A stretch of DNA of 64,000 nt from Corticium candelabrum. Its lineage: Eukaryota > Porifera > Homoscleromorpha > Homosclerophorida > Plakinidae. Shown piece by piece: positions 10,369-35,487 of the stretch. Below the pieces are notes generated by a model, which saw nothing but the letters and a program-made list of their open reading frames with translations, was not told the DNA's origin and did not search any database. A program made the translations under genes and the position numbers. Numbering within the stretch: the first letter of the stretch is position 1; every line of letters begins with the position of its first letter. The stretch covers positions 7,645,052 to 7,709,051 of the forward strand of contig NC_085089.1 in the NCBI RefSeq assembly GCF_963422355.1, in the 5' to 3' direction.

Positions 10369-13300
10369 ATGGCGCACTTCCTTCAGTTGGCTGCTAAAGT
10401 TAGCGAGGCCACGCGTAGTTTGGTACGAGACGAACTTGTAAAAGCTGGTCTAGACGTCAAAGAAGACGAACACGACCGGGATGTGTTGATAGTTGAAGCG
10501 TCGTTTGACCTTTTGATTTCTGAGGCAAGAACCATGTGTCGCCTGCTGCTATTCTATCGATTGTATATGTGTGTATTCGGTTTTTCTAGGCGGAAGCGTT
10601 AAATCTAGAAAGACCTCTTGCTAGAATCGAGGAGAACGTAAGTGTGATGACAGTCAGACAACTAGTTTCTGTTCCATTGTGTCTCTTTTGCATATTTACG
10701 TTTGATTTTGTAGGTTCTAGGACACAACATTCCTTTGGTGAGTTGTTGGATAAGAGTCTAGATGACTGTTTTCAACCACTGAATGGCAAATTAAGCCATT
10801 GACTGTGATAAGACAGCAGATTTGCTGCTCAGTGGGATGCTCTTAGTACAGCTGCATGACGATTGTGTTGTGATAGTCAGTCTTTCTGCATTTTCGTGTG
10901 TAGATGGCTTCCTTTAAGAAATCAGAGCTGAAAAGATTTCATAGCGCTGATGATCCAGACAATTTCTTTAGTCCAGCAGATAAGACTCGTTTGACATGGA
11001 GTATAATGAGGAAGATTTCCGTTCCATTTGTACTCGTGTTTACTATATCTATGATATTATTTCTTACAACTTTTTTGCTTTTAAGCAAACATTGGAGATT
11101 CTTGGTCATACAGTCAGCAATCCTGATGATCCATTTATCTTGGCTTGCACACATTCAGAACCCCCAGTCCTCAACTTTGCACAAGCTCTTCACGAATCCA
11201 AGACAGTTCGACAGGAAATCGAGAAATCAGTTATGCTGCAAAGCTTTGTTGCATCCAAGGAAGCAGTGACAAAAATCAGAAATTACTTCGGAGAAGAGGT
11301 GGCTATGTACTTTGTCTGGATGGATTTCTTTGGCAAGATGCTTCTCTTTCCGGCACTGTTTGGTATTGCTTATTACATCCTGAGACCAGACAATGTAAGT
11401 GTTGAGGAGGATCCATTCATGCCTGTCTTTTCAGCATTTATGGCTTTATGGAGCATTCTGTATCTTGTGGTAAGTTTGTGTACTATATATCATAGAAGAC
11501 AGACTGTAGTAAGTATACTCACATGTATGGCCAAAGGGCTGGAGATATTTCATTGTTGCATGCTATCTCTGTATTATTACCCAGGCATGAAATGCTAGGG
11601 TACAGTAGTGCAGGTCGGTCACGTGATGTACTTGCGAACGAACTGACTCCCTTCGCTTACTGCATAACAGGTGACCAAATATTTTATGTTTGCTGCTAGG
11701 GGGTACAGTTATTCCAATGCTTTTTACAACCCGTTTTATACAGTTGTATAACACATAAATGAGTTCATTGTAGTCTTTAACAGCTGTTTAGCAGGTAATT
11801 TGTGTTGTATTACTGTTTATTTGTTTCTAGGAAATCAAGTAGTGTAACAGGGTGCCATTATGGTCACATTATAAAATTGTACTTGTATTGTATTATTAAC
11901 CAGAGAGTACTGTAATTACAATTGAGTTTTTTTGTTAATAAACATGAGATACGTGGAGACTGCTTATAGATTATGAAGATATTAACACCAGTCTAGAGAA
12001 TCTTGTGTCTAATAAAATGTGGCTCTCATACCTTTGAACAGTATGATACTCGTGAAGCATGAAGACAATTTAGGCACGTTAATTACATATTGTAGCTACA
12101 GTAAGTTTTGATGCATTTGCAATGTGTTGCTATTGTTGTGTAGTTGTGGCGATGCCATTGTTCACATTTCTCTCTACTGTGGAATACATACGAATATCAA
12201 CGAAATGTGGAACCCAATCGAGCATTTAAAGGCTTCGAAAGGATCAGTCCCGTGACCGATAAGAAAGAGATCTACTTTTCTAACTACCAGAGAGCGCTTC
12301 GATATCTCTTTAGCTTTGCTGTGATGCTAGTAATGGTAGGACTTGCTGTCATTGCCATGACCATATCACTCAATCTGAACGGCTATGTAACTGATCGCAA
12401 CAGCCCAATCTATATTGCATACTTGGCTTCATTTGCAGCACCAGTTAGCGCAATCTGTGACTGTTGAGTTAGTTATCCAGCGTTGCTGAGTTGTGTTTGT
12501 TGATACTGTAGGGTGGAATATTTGCAGCCGACAGTCCCTATTTTGGGTGGGTTATTCCTGCTATGGGCCACACGATCGCCATTGGAACTCTTAACCACAT
12601 TTACAGCTCGGTTGCTGTGAAATGCACTGATTATGAAAACCACATGTAAGAGTTACGCACTGTTGTTGAGCCCAGTGTGTCGTATACTGGTGTTTCGTAT
12701 TTGTCAGGAGGGTACAGGAGTGGAAGAATTCAGTGATTGGAAAGAGAGTCATATTCGAAGCTCTAAATTGTTTTATTGCACCGTTGTATATCACATTCTA
12801 CCAGATGGATGTTGTTGCTCTTCATCGTGTGATGATTAGATTGTTTTGGTGTAAGTTACTGCGTTTGTGTCATGTTGTTGTACTGATGTCGATGCCGTTT
12901 GCCACAGGTGATGAGTTTCGTAGGCTCGCAACAGAAGCAGGCTTACCGTTTCTCGCAGGAAAAGTCAAATTGTTTAGTGTGTCCAAGTCCGACAAGGGAA
13001 ACAGATTTCAGTTTAAGAAAGTCGAGGTATACATATTGATGTTGAGGCAATAGTACTGCATCTCACATAAGGATTTAGTTTGTCCAATTTCTTAATGAAT
13101 TAATTAAAAGCTCACACACTAGTATGTTACGTTTCTAATAGAAACTGTTAGTTACAAGTTGCCCAAGTAGGTTGTTAGTATCATCTCTGCGTAAGTAATG
13201 CAGTAAACAGGGGCGTAGCGTGACCTCTAGAAATGGGGCTAGACTTCACACTGCTATGGGACACGCCCACTGCTTACTGGATACGTTAATTCAGTGGTGT

Positions 13301-14643
13301 ATCCAAACTGGAAAAAGGTGGTGCGAACTTGGACAATGTAGCAAGGTTTCACTAAAAGTTTGTGAATACCATAGTATACATTAGTGTCTCATTACCAGAT
13401 GAATTTCGTATCCACAACATAGCATCAGGGTATATTATATGTACACTCATGGGGAACACGAAACATACATTACTTATGTCCTGCATGTTCAAGAAACATT
13501 CTGAGAGGTTGTTTGTTAAAGCGTATTCAAGGTTGCATCGTAATCAACATCAGTTTGATAGTCGAAGTGCATGTAGCGCAACTCCATTGAGTCTTTCTTG
13601 GCTCATTGTAGACTTTAGGTAAGTTTTAAGACGTTAAGATCTTAGGCCACGGATACTGAACTAACAGACCTAGGAGCAACTGATTAAATTGAGAGTAAGA
13701 ATGTCAGGAAAATTACTTTTGTCACATTGTTTGATAGGATCCATAGGAATTAATGATGGTTGTCTCAGGTTGCTGTCCAGCACAACAAGTTAACAGTGCA
13801 TTTTCCAAGCATTACGTATTTAAAGTCCAAAAATTTAAGACCACGCCTACAAATGATGGGCTATAGCCCATGCTACGCCATGCCTCTGCAGTAACTATTG
13901 TTATGATTTCAGAAACTTGAAGACGTTACTCTCGAGCACTACGAACAGTTTGCTGACTACTTGGAAATGGTTATTCAATTTGGGGTATGCCGGCCGGTCT
14001 GTTGATAAATATTACTGATTACTATCTGAGAATGATCGTTTGTGTGTAGTACGTGACTTTGTTTGCTGCCGCCGTTCCTCTTGCTTCGTTAATCAGCATC
14101 ATTTTCATCATGGTTGAAACACGTTCTGACATCTGGAGGCTTCTGCATGCCTACAGAAGACCTCGTGTTAGACGGTAATGAAGGAGTGTGCACTCTTGTG
14201 ACATGTCTGCTGATTGTAATTGTATTTGCCGTCAGTGCTTGCGATATAGGGGTTTGGTTTTACGTCATGCTGTGTATGGTTGGTTTGTCTATGCTGACCA
14301 ACAGTTTCATTGCTTTCGTTTCGTCTAACCAGATGGACTACTGGCTGCCAAGCCACAAGGACAACGATGTGTAAGACCAAATTATTCATAAAGTGCAATT
14401 TATTAATATTAATGATCTGTACTTAGTCATTCGATGGTGCTGGCATTTAGTGTCGAGCACTTTTTGTTGATGGTCGCATTGCTGGCTCATGCATACCTTC
14501 CCAAACAGTATGCATGGGTAAAGGCAGCTATCGACAGACGAGCTTACAAGAAACGGGTTGCAAGAGAGCAAGCTGTTGTGGAGGCTGCAGCAAAGGCAGG
14601 AATTAATATTGATCTCCGGAGGCAAAGTGAAGTAGTTCAATGA
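10369..14643 (+). CDS. Anoctamin (TMEM16) family membrane protein, ANO10-like
   Basis: Multi-pass protein of the TMEM16 family of calcium-gated scramblases and ion channels. Exons: 10369-10524, 10590-10637, 10714-10737, 10904-about 11020/11035, 11086-11469, 12144-12443, 12512-12645, 12708-12850, 12908-13026, 13913-13984, 14050-14174, 14236-14370 and 14427-14643. Family landmarks run in order: GEEVAMYFVWMDFFGKML (start of the membrane region), LLWNTYEYQRNVEPN, TDYENH, VIFEALNCFIAPLYITFY, EHYEQFADYLEMVIQFGYVT, RSDIWRLLHAYRRP, DIGVWFYVML and VEHFLLMVALLAHAYLP. These fit ANO10 better than ANO1-7; ANO8 is an alternative. The first intron needs a GC donor (GAG|GCAAGA at 10525). The end of exon 4 is ambiguous because three in-phase GT sites lie at 11021, 11030 and 11036. 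The intron 13027-13912 carries a MITE. The stop lies 88 bp from the oppositely directed SelO stop. Confidence 0.88.
13209..13887. mobile_element. hAT-like MITE in anoctamin intron
   Basis: The left end reads AGGGGCGTAGCGTG; the right end, reverse-complemented, reads AGAGGCATGGCGTAGCATGG, i.e. imperfect inverted repeats of the (C)AGGGGCGTAGC type common in hAT elements. The flanks share GCAGTAA (about 13201-13207 and 13888-13894), a probable target duplication. The 86-codon open frame inside (13362-13622) has no transposase motif. Confidence 0.65.
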
Positions 14644-14731
14644 AACGGAACTATTGTAGAAGGTTGGGTGTTATATCATTGAATTGTAGTTCTATGTTAG
14701 GTCCACAGAATCTAGTGTATCATTGTGTTTC

Positions 14732-17981
<3,250 letters not shown>

Positions 17982-18150
17982 ATTCCTCGTGAACCCAACA
18001 ATGCGGATGCGCCATTGGACATAATTTGGTATTATAGGTGCTCTCGGAATTCAGCAAGCCTTTTGCACTGCGCGCAAGCATTTATATTAATCACTTTGCA
18101 GGGACACGTCACAGTTTCAGTCGTACTGTAGTTCGCCAGATGATCTTGTC
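17982..18150. promoter_or_regulatory. Shared divergent promoter region, SelO / SEL1L
   Basis: Only 169 bp separate the two divergent start codons, so the core promoters and both 5' UTRs must lie here or overlap. The stretch has moderate GC and no clear TATA box in a conventional place. Confidence 0.6.
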
Positions 18151-25001
<6,851 letters not shown>

Positions 25002-25050
25002 CGCTAGTTTATTGTAAATGATATTATACAAAACAAGCTACCTAGCGCAA

Positions 25051-28000
25051 TTAGTCAGTTCCTTTTGAATTTCTTTTGTTCCCGTAATTCTTCTTGACAC
25101 ATGTATCACACACCCGAACTTCTTCGTCCCAGCCACGAGATGGTACCGGATAGCGACTGCTTGAGCACTTGTCGCAGACGCCCTTGCCACACGAACGGCA
25201 ATGATGCTTACTTGCCTTCTCTGTGAATTCTGTATTGCATACGGTGCAGTTGGTGATGTCTGCGTCTGGAACCCAATATTCAGGCCTTGCTGAATCAGTG
25301 ATTAACTCTTTGGAGTATCCTACAGCAGTAGCAACGACACCTACAGCCGAACGGACGACCTCTGTGACTTTTCGAGCCATAACGTCTGCAGGTGCAGGTT
25401 CACACTCTCCACTTTGTTGACTGCCTTCAACACCTTCTTTGGTGTCTGTCTCGGTTTCTTTTTGGAGTTTTTCGAAGCACTTGTCACACACACGAACAGG
25501 GGTGTCTCCCCAGCCATGTGATGGTACTGGGTAACTCTTGCTTGAGCAACGATAACAGAATCCCCTACCACAAGCTCGGCAGTGATGCTTTGTTGCATCA
25601 GAATTGAACTGAATATTACACATGTGACAAGCCTATAGGGAGGGAATCATCAGCACGGATCAGTGCAAGTACATCACAAAGGTCAATCACACAAGTGTTG
25701 ATTACTTTCAGTTGGGAATTCGGCACCCAGTAAGACGGTGCTACCTTGTCATTAACCCATTCAGACATGGCGCTCGCTGCAGGGGCTGTCAAGCGTCCCA
25801 TGCTAGTTGCTGCTGTACTAACAGTTTCTATGAGTCTTCGAGCAGCATTGTGTGTTCCTTGGCCACTGTGTTCAGACTGTGCAAACAGTCAACTCATACA
25901 TTGTGATGCACACTGAATTCGTACGTAATGATGCTATACCTTATTCCAAACGTGTTGATATTCTGTTCGAACTGCTCCTGCTTCGTTCGGTCCAAGCGTA
26001 GTGCCAAACCAGTTCTGCCTGCTTCGGTAGATAATTCCACACTGAGGACATTCAAGTATATATCTATCACAACACAACATCCAGTGACATAAAAATTAAT
26101 TAACTGTAAGCACACAACTCACCCTGACCAGGCATACTTCATCAGACCAACCAAATTGGAATCCTTTGAACTAATTGATTTAGGAAGTACCGTCTGTTTC
26201 TTTCCACGATCATTGTAACATGTCTATAGACAAACTGGGATATCATCAGACCTCACCCTTTAATGTCTTAACACAAACCTGGCAAATGTAAGTTTTGTTA
26301 TCGTAATCGTGGCTAGACAAACATGGCTTGTTGCCCTGTGGTTCATGTGGAATGTCATCTTTCTCGTGATTCATTGGTATTGAACAACGCTTTCTAGATC
26401 AAAATATGCCACAAACACAACTGGGTATTTTGTATATTATAACTTACTCGCAAACCAAACATTTCTGTTGGCAAGTAAAGTACTCATCTGCAAAGCCAAC
26501 TGGAGATTCGTTTGGCAAGGTATGACTGAACTTAGAGTTGAGCGCCAGCAAGCTTTGGTAAACTACTTCAATACGCCGTGGGGATCGCACACTGTTGTCA
26601 TGAGCCAGCGTCGTAACTGCTTTCGTCAATGTCTTGAAGTCAGTAGGTTCAGTCTGTGTTCGAGTACCAATATAATGCAATGCACTGAAAGCATCAGGAG
26701 ACTGCTTTAGCTCGTCAAATCGTTGCCGCAACAGCTTGCTGGCATTAGAAGGTCTCAACTTCGACGTCATCTGAGGAAATTCGCCCTGACCAAGCAAAAC
26801 TGTGTGTGTGGTCTCATGAAAAATGATTACAATCGGACCACAATGCTGCTTATCAAGCTTCAATGTTTCTGAAACAGCTGCTAACTCAGAGGCAAAGAAC
26901 TTCTTATAAGATTGTGATGCAGTACTAAGAAAGTGGTACATGTCATTGTGAAGTCGTTCGGCTCTAGTACGATAAATCACAATGTCAGAGATGGCAAGAA
27001 TCTTTAGAAGTAAGCGAGTGCGTTCCTTTTGACGTGAAGTTGAACCCAGCATGCCTTCAGTATCGAGGAACAACAGATGTTTGTTAGGATCATACGCACA
27101 CCACACACCAATGGTGCACGTAGCTTGATGGGGAGATGTGCAGAAAATATTTCGACCATTGAAGAAAGCCTGGTTTAGTGTATGTGATTTGCCATCGCCT
27201 GTATTGCCAATTATGGAAACAACCTTGACACAATCAGAAGGGTCGATGTCTAGTTTCGTAACTAATTCCTCAACACTGTCAACCTAGAAAGCACAAGATT
27301 CAAACAATGGGCCATACGACGCATACAAACCATTACAAACCATAAGCTGCTCTTGCTCATTGACTAACAGCAGACTTTGACAGTCACGTGACCGTTGATC
27401 TGGTGATGAAGATGACACAGTTGGCCTTGCAGCAGTATCAACAGCAGGAGTTGCACTAGTCAAATGGTCTACAGCATTACTATCCCAGCCGAGCAAATCA
27501 AGATTTGTTGAATGCTGTGAGTTAGCATGTGCCGCTGTCAGCGGGGTGAGACTGTCAAAACTGATGAGAAGATCCGAAGCTTGTGGAGGGGAATCCCCTG
27601 GCGGCTTGACTTGCTGGACTTCTTCACGTCGCTTCGTGTCGTTTACTTCCTGAATCTGAGAAGTTGCAGTCTCCTTTCGATTTAAAGGAACCTTCACTGC
27701 GCTCGTTTGAACGTCAACACCAAGCGCTCTCGTCTCATTTGCACGAGCTGCTGACTCTGCACTAGCAGTGCTGACGCAATCGTCCATTGCTACTCGCTCG
27801 TGGCCGCTTCTGCGACCGCTGTGTACCTTCTCATCACAACTCTGACACAACTTGGCTTTACAGACCGTACATAGCATGGCCGCCTGTTGCTTGGGATTGC
27901 AAGGGCCCTTACAGAGGGGCACGTCAAGACGACTCATATTGTGTTTCCTATATATGGACGTCAGTCCGTGTAGACTTTCTAAGCATTCAGAGCACTGAAC

Positions 28001-28069
28001 AGACTCGCAGTCATCACACTTGTACACGGCTTGCGCGCCGTCACAGACCAGTCTCTCTTTGCACTCCAT
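25051..28069 (-). CDS. ZFYVE1: ZFYVE1/DFCP1, GTPase-like double-FYVE protein
   Basis: DFCP1 binds PI3P on ER-derived omegasomes and has an NTPase domain. Seven exons: 27341-28069, 26448-27283, 26279-26393, 26123-26223, 25940-26063, 25706-25876 and 25051-25632. Order: two N-terminal B-box-like zinc modules (CDDCESVQCSECLESLH, CTVCKAKLCQSCDEKVHSG), a long linker, then an NTPase domain with P-loop GNTGDGKSHT, FLDTEGMLGS, TRLLLKILAISDIVIYRT and IIFHETTHT. Next come a Cys-rich region (CNDRG-like and CPQCGIIYRSRQ) and two FYVE domains, each with the R(K/R)HHCR-type core (DATKHHCRACGRGFC and KASKHHCRSCGKGVC) and a PVPS-GW turn. Every domain of the vertebrate protein is present in order. The start at 28069 is chosen as the first Met giving MECKERLVCDG; an in-frame Met at 28087 is possible. 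Confidence 0.95.
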
Positions 28070-28158
28070 GATGAGTGAAATCAACAATGTAATATGGACT
28101 ACACCCCTAAATCACCCGGATGTATACTACGCCCCTAAATCACCCGGATGTATGTGTC
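28070..28158. promoter_or_regulatory. 89 bp divergent promoter, ZFYVE1 / RTF1, with tandem repeat
   Basis: The two start codons face away from each other with only 89 bp between them. Inside is a near-perfect direct repeat of a 22-23 bp unit containing CCCCTAAATCACCCGG (from about 28104 and 28130). Repeats in so short a shared promoter are good candidates for factor-binding sites. Confidence 0.6.
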
Positions 28159-31788
<3,630 letters not shown>

Positions 31789-32277
31789 ATCTTACTTACC
31801 ATCTTGAGATGATTGTGTAGGCAAGTTATTCCAGTCATGCCACTCGTTTTGGACAGCAAGTTGTTTCTTTGATGTGCGCTGCTCTTCTGTGTCTGGACCA
31901 TTGCGGCCTTTTTGTGTATTTACGACTGTTTTTAATCCCGTACGTTGGCGCCTGTTCGAAGGGAACGGGAGGTTTTATTGAATTACTGTACCGCAGGAAT
32001 GCTAGTAGAGAGTGTAGTGTGTTGGTGTACATTTTGGAAGGATGCATTACTGCGCATGCCTGTAGAAACCGAGGAAGTGACTGAATTTGAATGTGCGTCA
32101 CGTGTGTGTACAGTGTTGTCGATGACAGAAGAAACTCCCGGAGGCGGTTATCTTGCCCGAGGGCAATATGTAACGCAAGAGTTCTCTCGTACTCCTTCAA
32201 GGTGACGGTTTACACGGTCTCTGGCGCTTCTGGAAACGTGATCATGAACGCGAGCAACCGTGCCTTTTGTCAGCAGA
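31789..32277. other. Spacer between RTF1 and the unrecognised gene
   Basis: About 490 bp. Overlapping open frames of 71-121 codons on both strands show no motifs. It probably holds the RTF1 3' UTR and the next promoter. Confidence 0.4.
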
Positions 32278-32724
32278 ATGGAGGGTCAGACTTCAGTAGA
32301 TGTGACTGAGGAAGATGATGCCATTGAAATGCCTGAAACAAATGTGCGATGCCAATCCGTAAGTATTATCTATTATGTATGGACACTTAGCTAATTAATT
32401 AAAGTAAATTTGCATTGTGTTGTTATATACATGTATGTATAGATGTGTATGTAAAAGATATCTACATACACAGTTATCTATGGATAGGATATGGAAGCCG
32501 AGAAGGGTCATGCTGTGCTTTACTGTGCATGACCCTTCTCGGCTAGGTTGTTCTGTTGTGCTTGCCCAGGCACTCTGTTACTACTAATAGAAACGAACGT
32601 TAATTGTGTGCTGTGCTCTATTATGTTGAACCATGTGGTTAGTTGCTGAGCGTAGCAAGGCTTCTAATCTGGCCCACACAACAGAAAGGGGCGTGGTCCT
32701 ATATGGCAATCCATCGAGCTCTTG

Positions 32725-32816
<92 letters not shown>

Positions 32817-35194
32817 ACATGAACCTCAAATTCTCCTCTCCACGACACGTTTCATTATAAGACCTACTTCAAAAAGTTGTTTCCATGTCTGACTACAGAT
32901 CAGTATAGGAACGATTCATACAAGTGACCAAACGGCGAAGAAAAACCCTCATAAAGCTCCGTCTCCCCGTCCTTTTGTATTGTAGCTAGGGATTGGGTGT
33001 ACTTGACAACCAAGAAACACCTTTATTAGCTGAATGCCACCTACAGTCAGCTATTCACACGTCCCATACTATGATCAATCCTTAACTACACTGTGCTGCA
33101 TCTAACACTGTTGATAGTCAATGTTTTCCGATATCAATTTCTATGTCAGTAAATACCATACCACTGTCGATCGTTACAATGTTACTAAGAGCATACTTAT
33201 ACTGTACATTTCAATTGTCTTGATCATGATCGGAAACAACGAATACCTATACCAGGCCTATATACGTAATCTAAACTACTAGGAAGTTTGCATGTTTACT
33301 TCCATGACAGGGTTTCAACAAATACGTATTGTCTAGCTAGGACGCTGCATTTCAGTAGACGGTCAGAAAACTCCGTTGGGCATGTTACTCGCCAACTCAA
33401 GGCGCCTACAGATACCGAACAACTAGTTAATTAATTAATTAATGGTTCAACAGACTGCATAGTAGAGCACAGCACACAACATTCATTTCTGTTATTACAG
33501 AGTGCATAGTATGCAAGCACAGCAGTACCTAGCTGAGAGGGTCATGCACAGTGAATGCAGCATAACCCTTTTCGACTTTTGTGGTAGGAGTGCTATTGAG
33601 TTTTATGGCTAGGTGCTGTGCTTTACTGCCATGCATGTGAGCCCGTAAATGGAGCTCTAAATAAAAGAAGCTTCAGAAGAGATGGGTATATGCAGCAGGC
33701 TTGCATAAATGTCTTTCTAGATTACACCGGTCCTTGGGTGACCAGTTTGCTTCTTTCCATCTTCTGAAAGTTTAGCCATGTATACTACTTGGGCTAGATC
33801 GCAACATATAAATGCAGATGTGTATGCAGCGCTTGCTGCGGGCTTGGCCTTGCTGGCAACATTGTTGGGTGGGACAGCTGGTTTTGTTTCCACTGTACAC
33901 CTTGATTTCTTTACGCCATGGCAAACATGAGCAAAGAGAGCTTTGTCATACTGAACAGTGCGTTGTGACACTCATGGTTTTTAGCAAATTTTCACTGTGT
34001 CAGGCGATGGTTCCACCTGTGTGTATTCCAACAGTTGACAGTCTTTCTCTCGGTTCTTCTTCCTCTTCTCGAAGTACATCTGTGATAACATCTCATAGTC
34101 AAGAAATTCACTTGCCACAAAATCTAAGTGATTGGGAACAAAACGGACTGAAAGATAACAGCGGGACGTTGCAGGTAAAAGATCCTGACTTATTGCATTT
34201 GCTGAGTAGTAGAGTCGGTAGTTTTTAAATGCCGGCAAAAATAGAGCTTTGTGCCCTTTGTACACCTTAAAAGCACCTCTTCCCGAGTCGGTAGTTCTCC
34301 ATACTGGCAAAAATAACGCTTTTTACCCTTTATACACCTTAAATATAAAGGGTAAAAAGCTTTATTTTTGCCGGTATTTGAGAACTACCGACTCTACTAC
34401 TTTGCTGCACTACCTGACTTGCATTTTCATTGGCGGAGGTTGCTACTTTGAAAAGATTTAAAACTACAGTTGCATTGCTACCCGAAATTTCGGTAGTTGA
34501 AGTAATAGGTGACAACACAGATGAAATGGTTTCTCAGGTAAGATATACATGTGCTTGATGTTTAGCAGACTGTCGAAATTTCTTTGCTTTGAAGGGTCTC
34601 AAAGTCGTTCCATCTTCTTGGCTGGTCTCCAAGGCTCAGAGTTTGGACGGTACAGGTAAGTCTATGTATTAAGAATGTATAGAGCAAAAATCAGATGGTT
34701 GGGATTTGACAGACTCGGAATGTATGACGCCTGAAATGAAGTGGCAATCCCGAGCAGTTACTTGGAAGAACACCATAGCAAAGGTAATGGTTTAGTGTTA
34801 TCTGTTTAGAGATAGCATGCATTTCACACCAGCGGTCTATTTACGTCACAATGACAGAATGCTCAGCACGGAAAGGTTCTTGACTGTCAAGAGATCCGCT
34901 CTTGCACAGAGGTATAGTGTATTTGTTTCCCCATGCATGGAATGACGCTATGACAGTATCGTCTGCCAAGATTCCCAGGCCACTTCTCACTGATATCCTG
35001 GAAGAGGCCGTTCCTGTCGTCCAGAAAGCAGCTGAAAGTAGTGGCGAGCGTTTTGCGTTCTGGCGTTTGTTTGTTTGACGACTCTCGTTGCAGTTTACAA
35101 ACGCGAGCTTGGAGCACGCGATCCATTGACAACACAAGCCGTAGAGCACCTGAAGAAGCTGAGACAGCGACTCGACAAGCTGAACATGCAGTAG
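32278..35194 (+). CDS. Unrecognised small acidic protein with C-terminal helix
   Basis: I do not recognise this gene. Exons with consistent phases: 32278-32358, 34004-34174, 34439-34537, 34595-34655, 34713-34783, 34858-34911, 34971-35049 and 35094-35194, giving about 238 residues. The N end is acidic (MEGQTSVDVTEEDDAIEMPE) with a Ser-rich stretch (LSLGSSSSSRSTS). The middle has VATLKRFKTTVALLPE and LKVVPSSWLVSKAQSL. The C end is likely helical: PRPLLTDILEEAVPVVQKAAE, then DPLTTQAVEHLKKLRQRLDK just before the stop. No signal peptide or membrane segment is seen. The large first intron (32359-34003) may hide further exons, and joining the first exon to the second is inference from phase only. 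A 196 bp foldback element lies in the second intron. Confidence 0.55.
32496..32544. repeat. Perfect 18 bp inverted repeat (hairpin)
   Basis: AGCCGAGAAGGGTCATGC at 32496-32513 is matched by its exact reverse complement at 32527-32544 around a 13-base loop. A degenerate relative (GAGGGTCATGC ... GCAGCATAACCC) occurs near 33537-33585. It lies in the first intron of the unrecognised gene, with no visible terminator or miRNA context. Confidence 0.9.
32725..32815. repeat. (GT)n microsatellite
   Basis: Uninterrupted GT run of about 45 units in the long first intron of the unrecognised gene. Confidence 0.95.
34205..34400. mobile_element. Foldback MITE with 7 bp target duplication
   Basis: The ends are inverted repeats of about 55 bp (AGTAGTAGAGTCGGTAGTT..., GCCGGCAAAAATA-type core). 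The exact 7 bp TTTGCTG flanks both sides (34198-34204 and 34401-34407). A further, direct copy of the end sequence lies inside (about 34287-34347), so the element carries three end modules. Confidence 0.85.
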
Positions 35195-35487
35195 ACATGA
35201 TCCATGCGCCAGAAATAATAAGTGAGGCAAAACCTGGTAAATAACTATTCCGAGATTACATTTAATGTATATAGTTTAAACGAAAAACTCTGTAAGAAAC
35301 GACAGGGCTAATGATGAAATGATGGATTGTCGACAAGTCTATCAATAAAAATTTTTATGTATTGCTCAAGCTTCCTTTTTGGTCCATAATAAAATTGTAG
35401 AAACCTGAAAGAAATTCAATGTATCTAACGCATGTCGTTATGAAGATAACATGGCACTTACAGTACTGCATGGGATCCAACGTTACT

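Noticed and set aside
27787-28071. Plus-strand 94-codon open frame
   Set aside because: Lies opposite the ZFYVE1 first exon, whose zinc modules are clear on the minus strand.
32496-32544. miRNA precursor
   Set aside because: An 18 bp perfect stem with a 13-base loop is too short for a typical hairpin precursor, and a degenerate relative nearby suggests a repeat.
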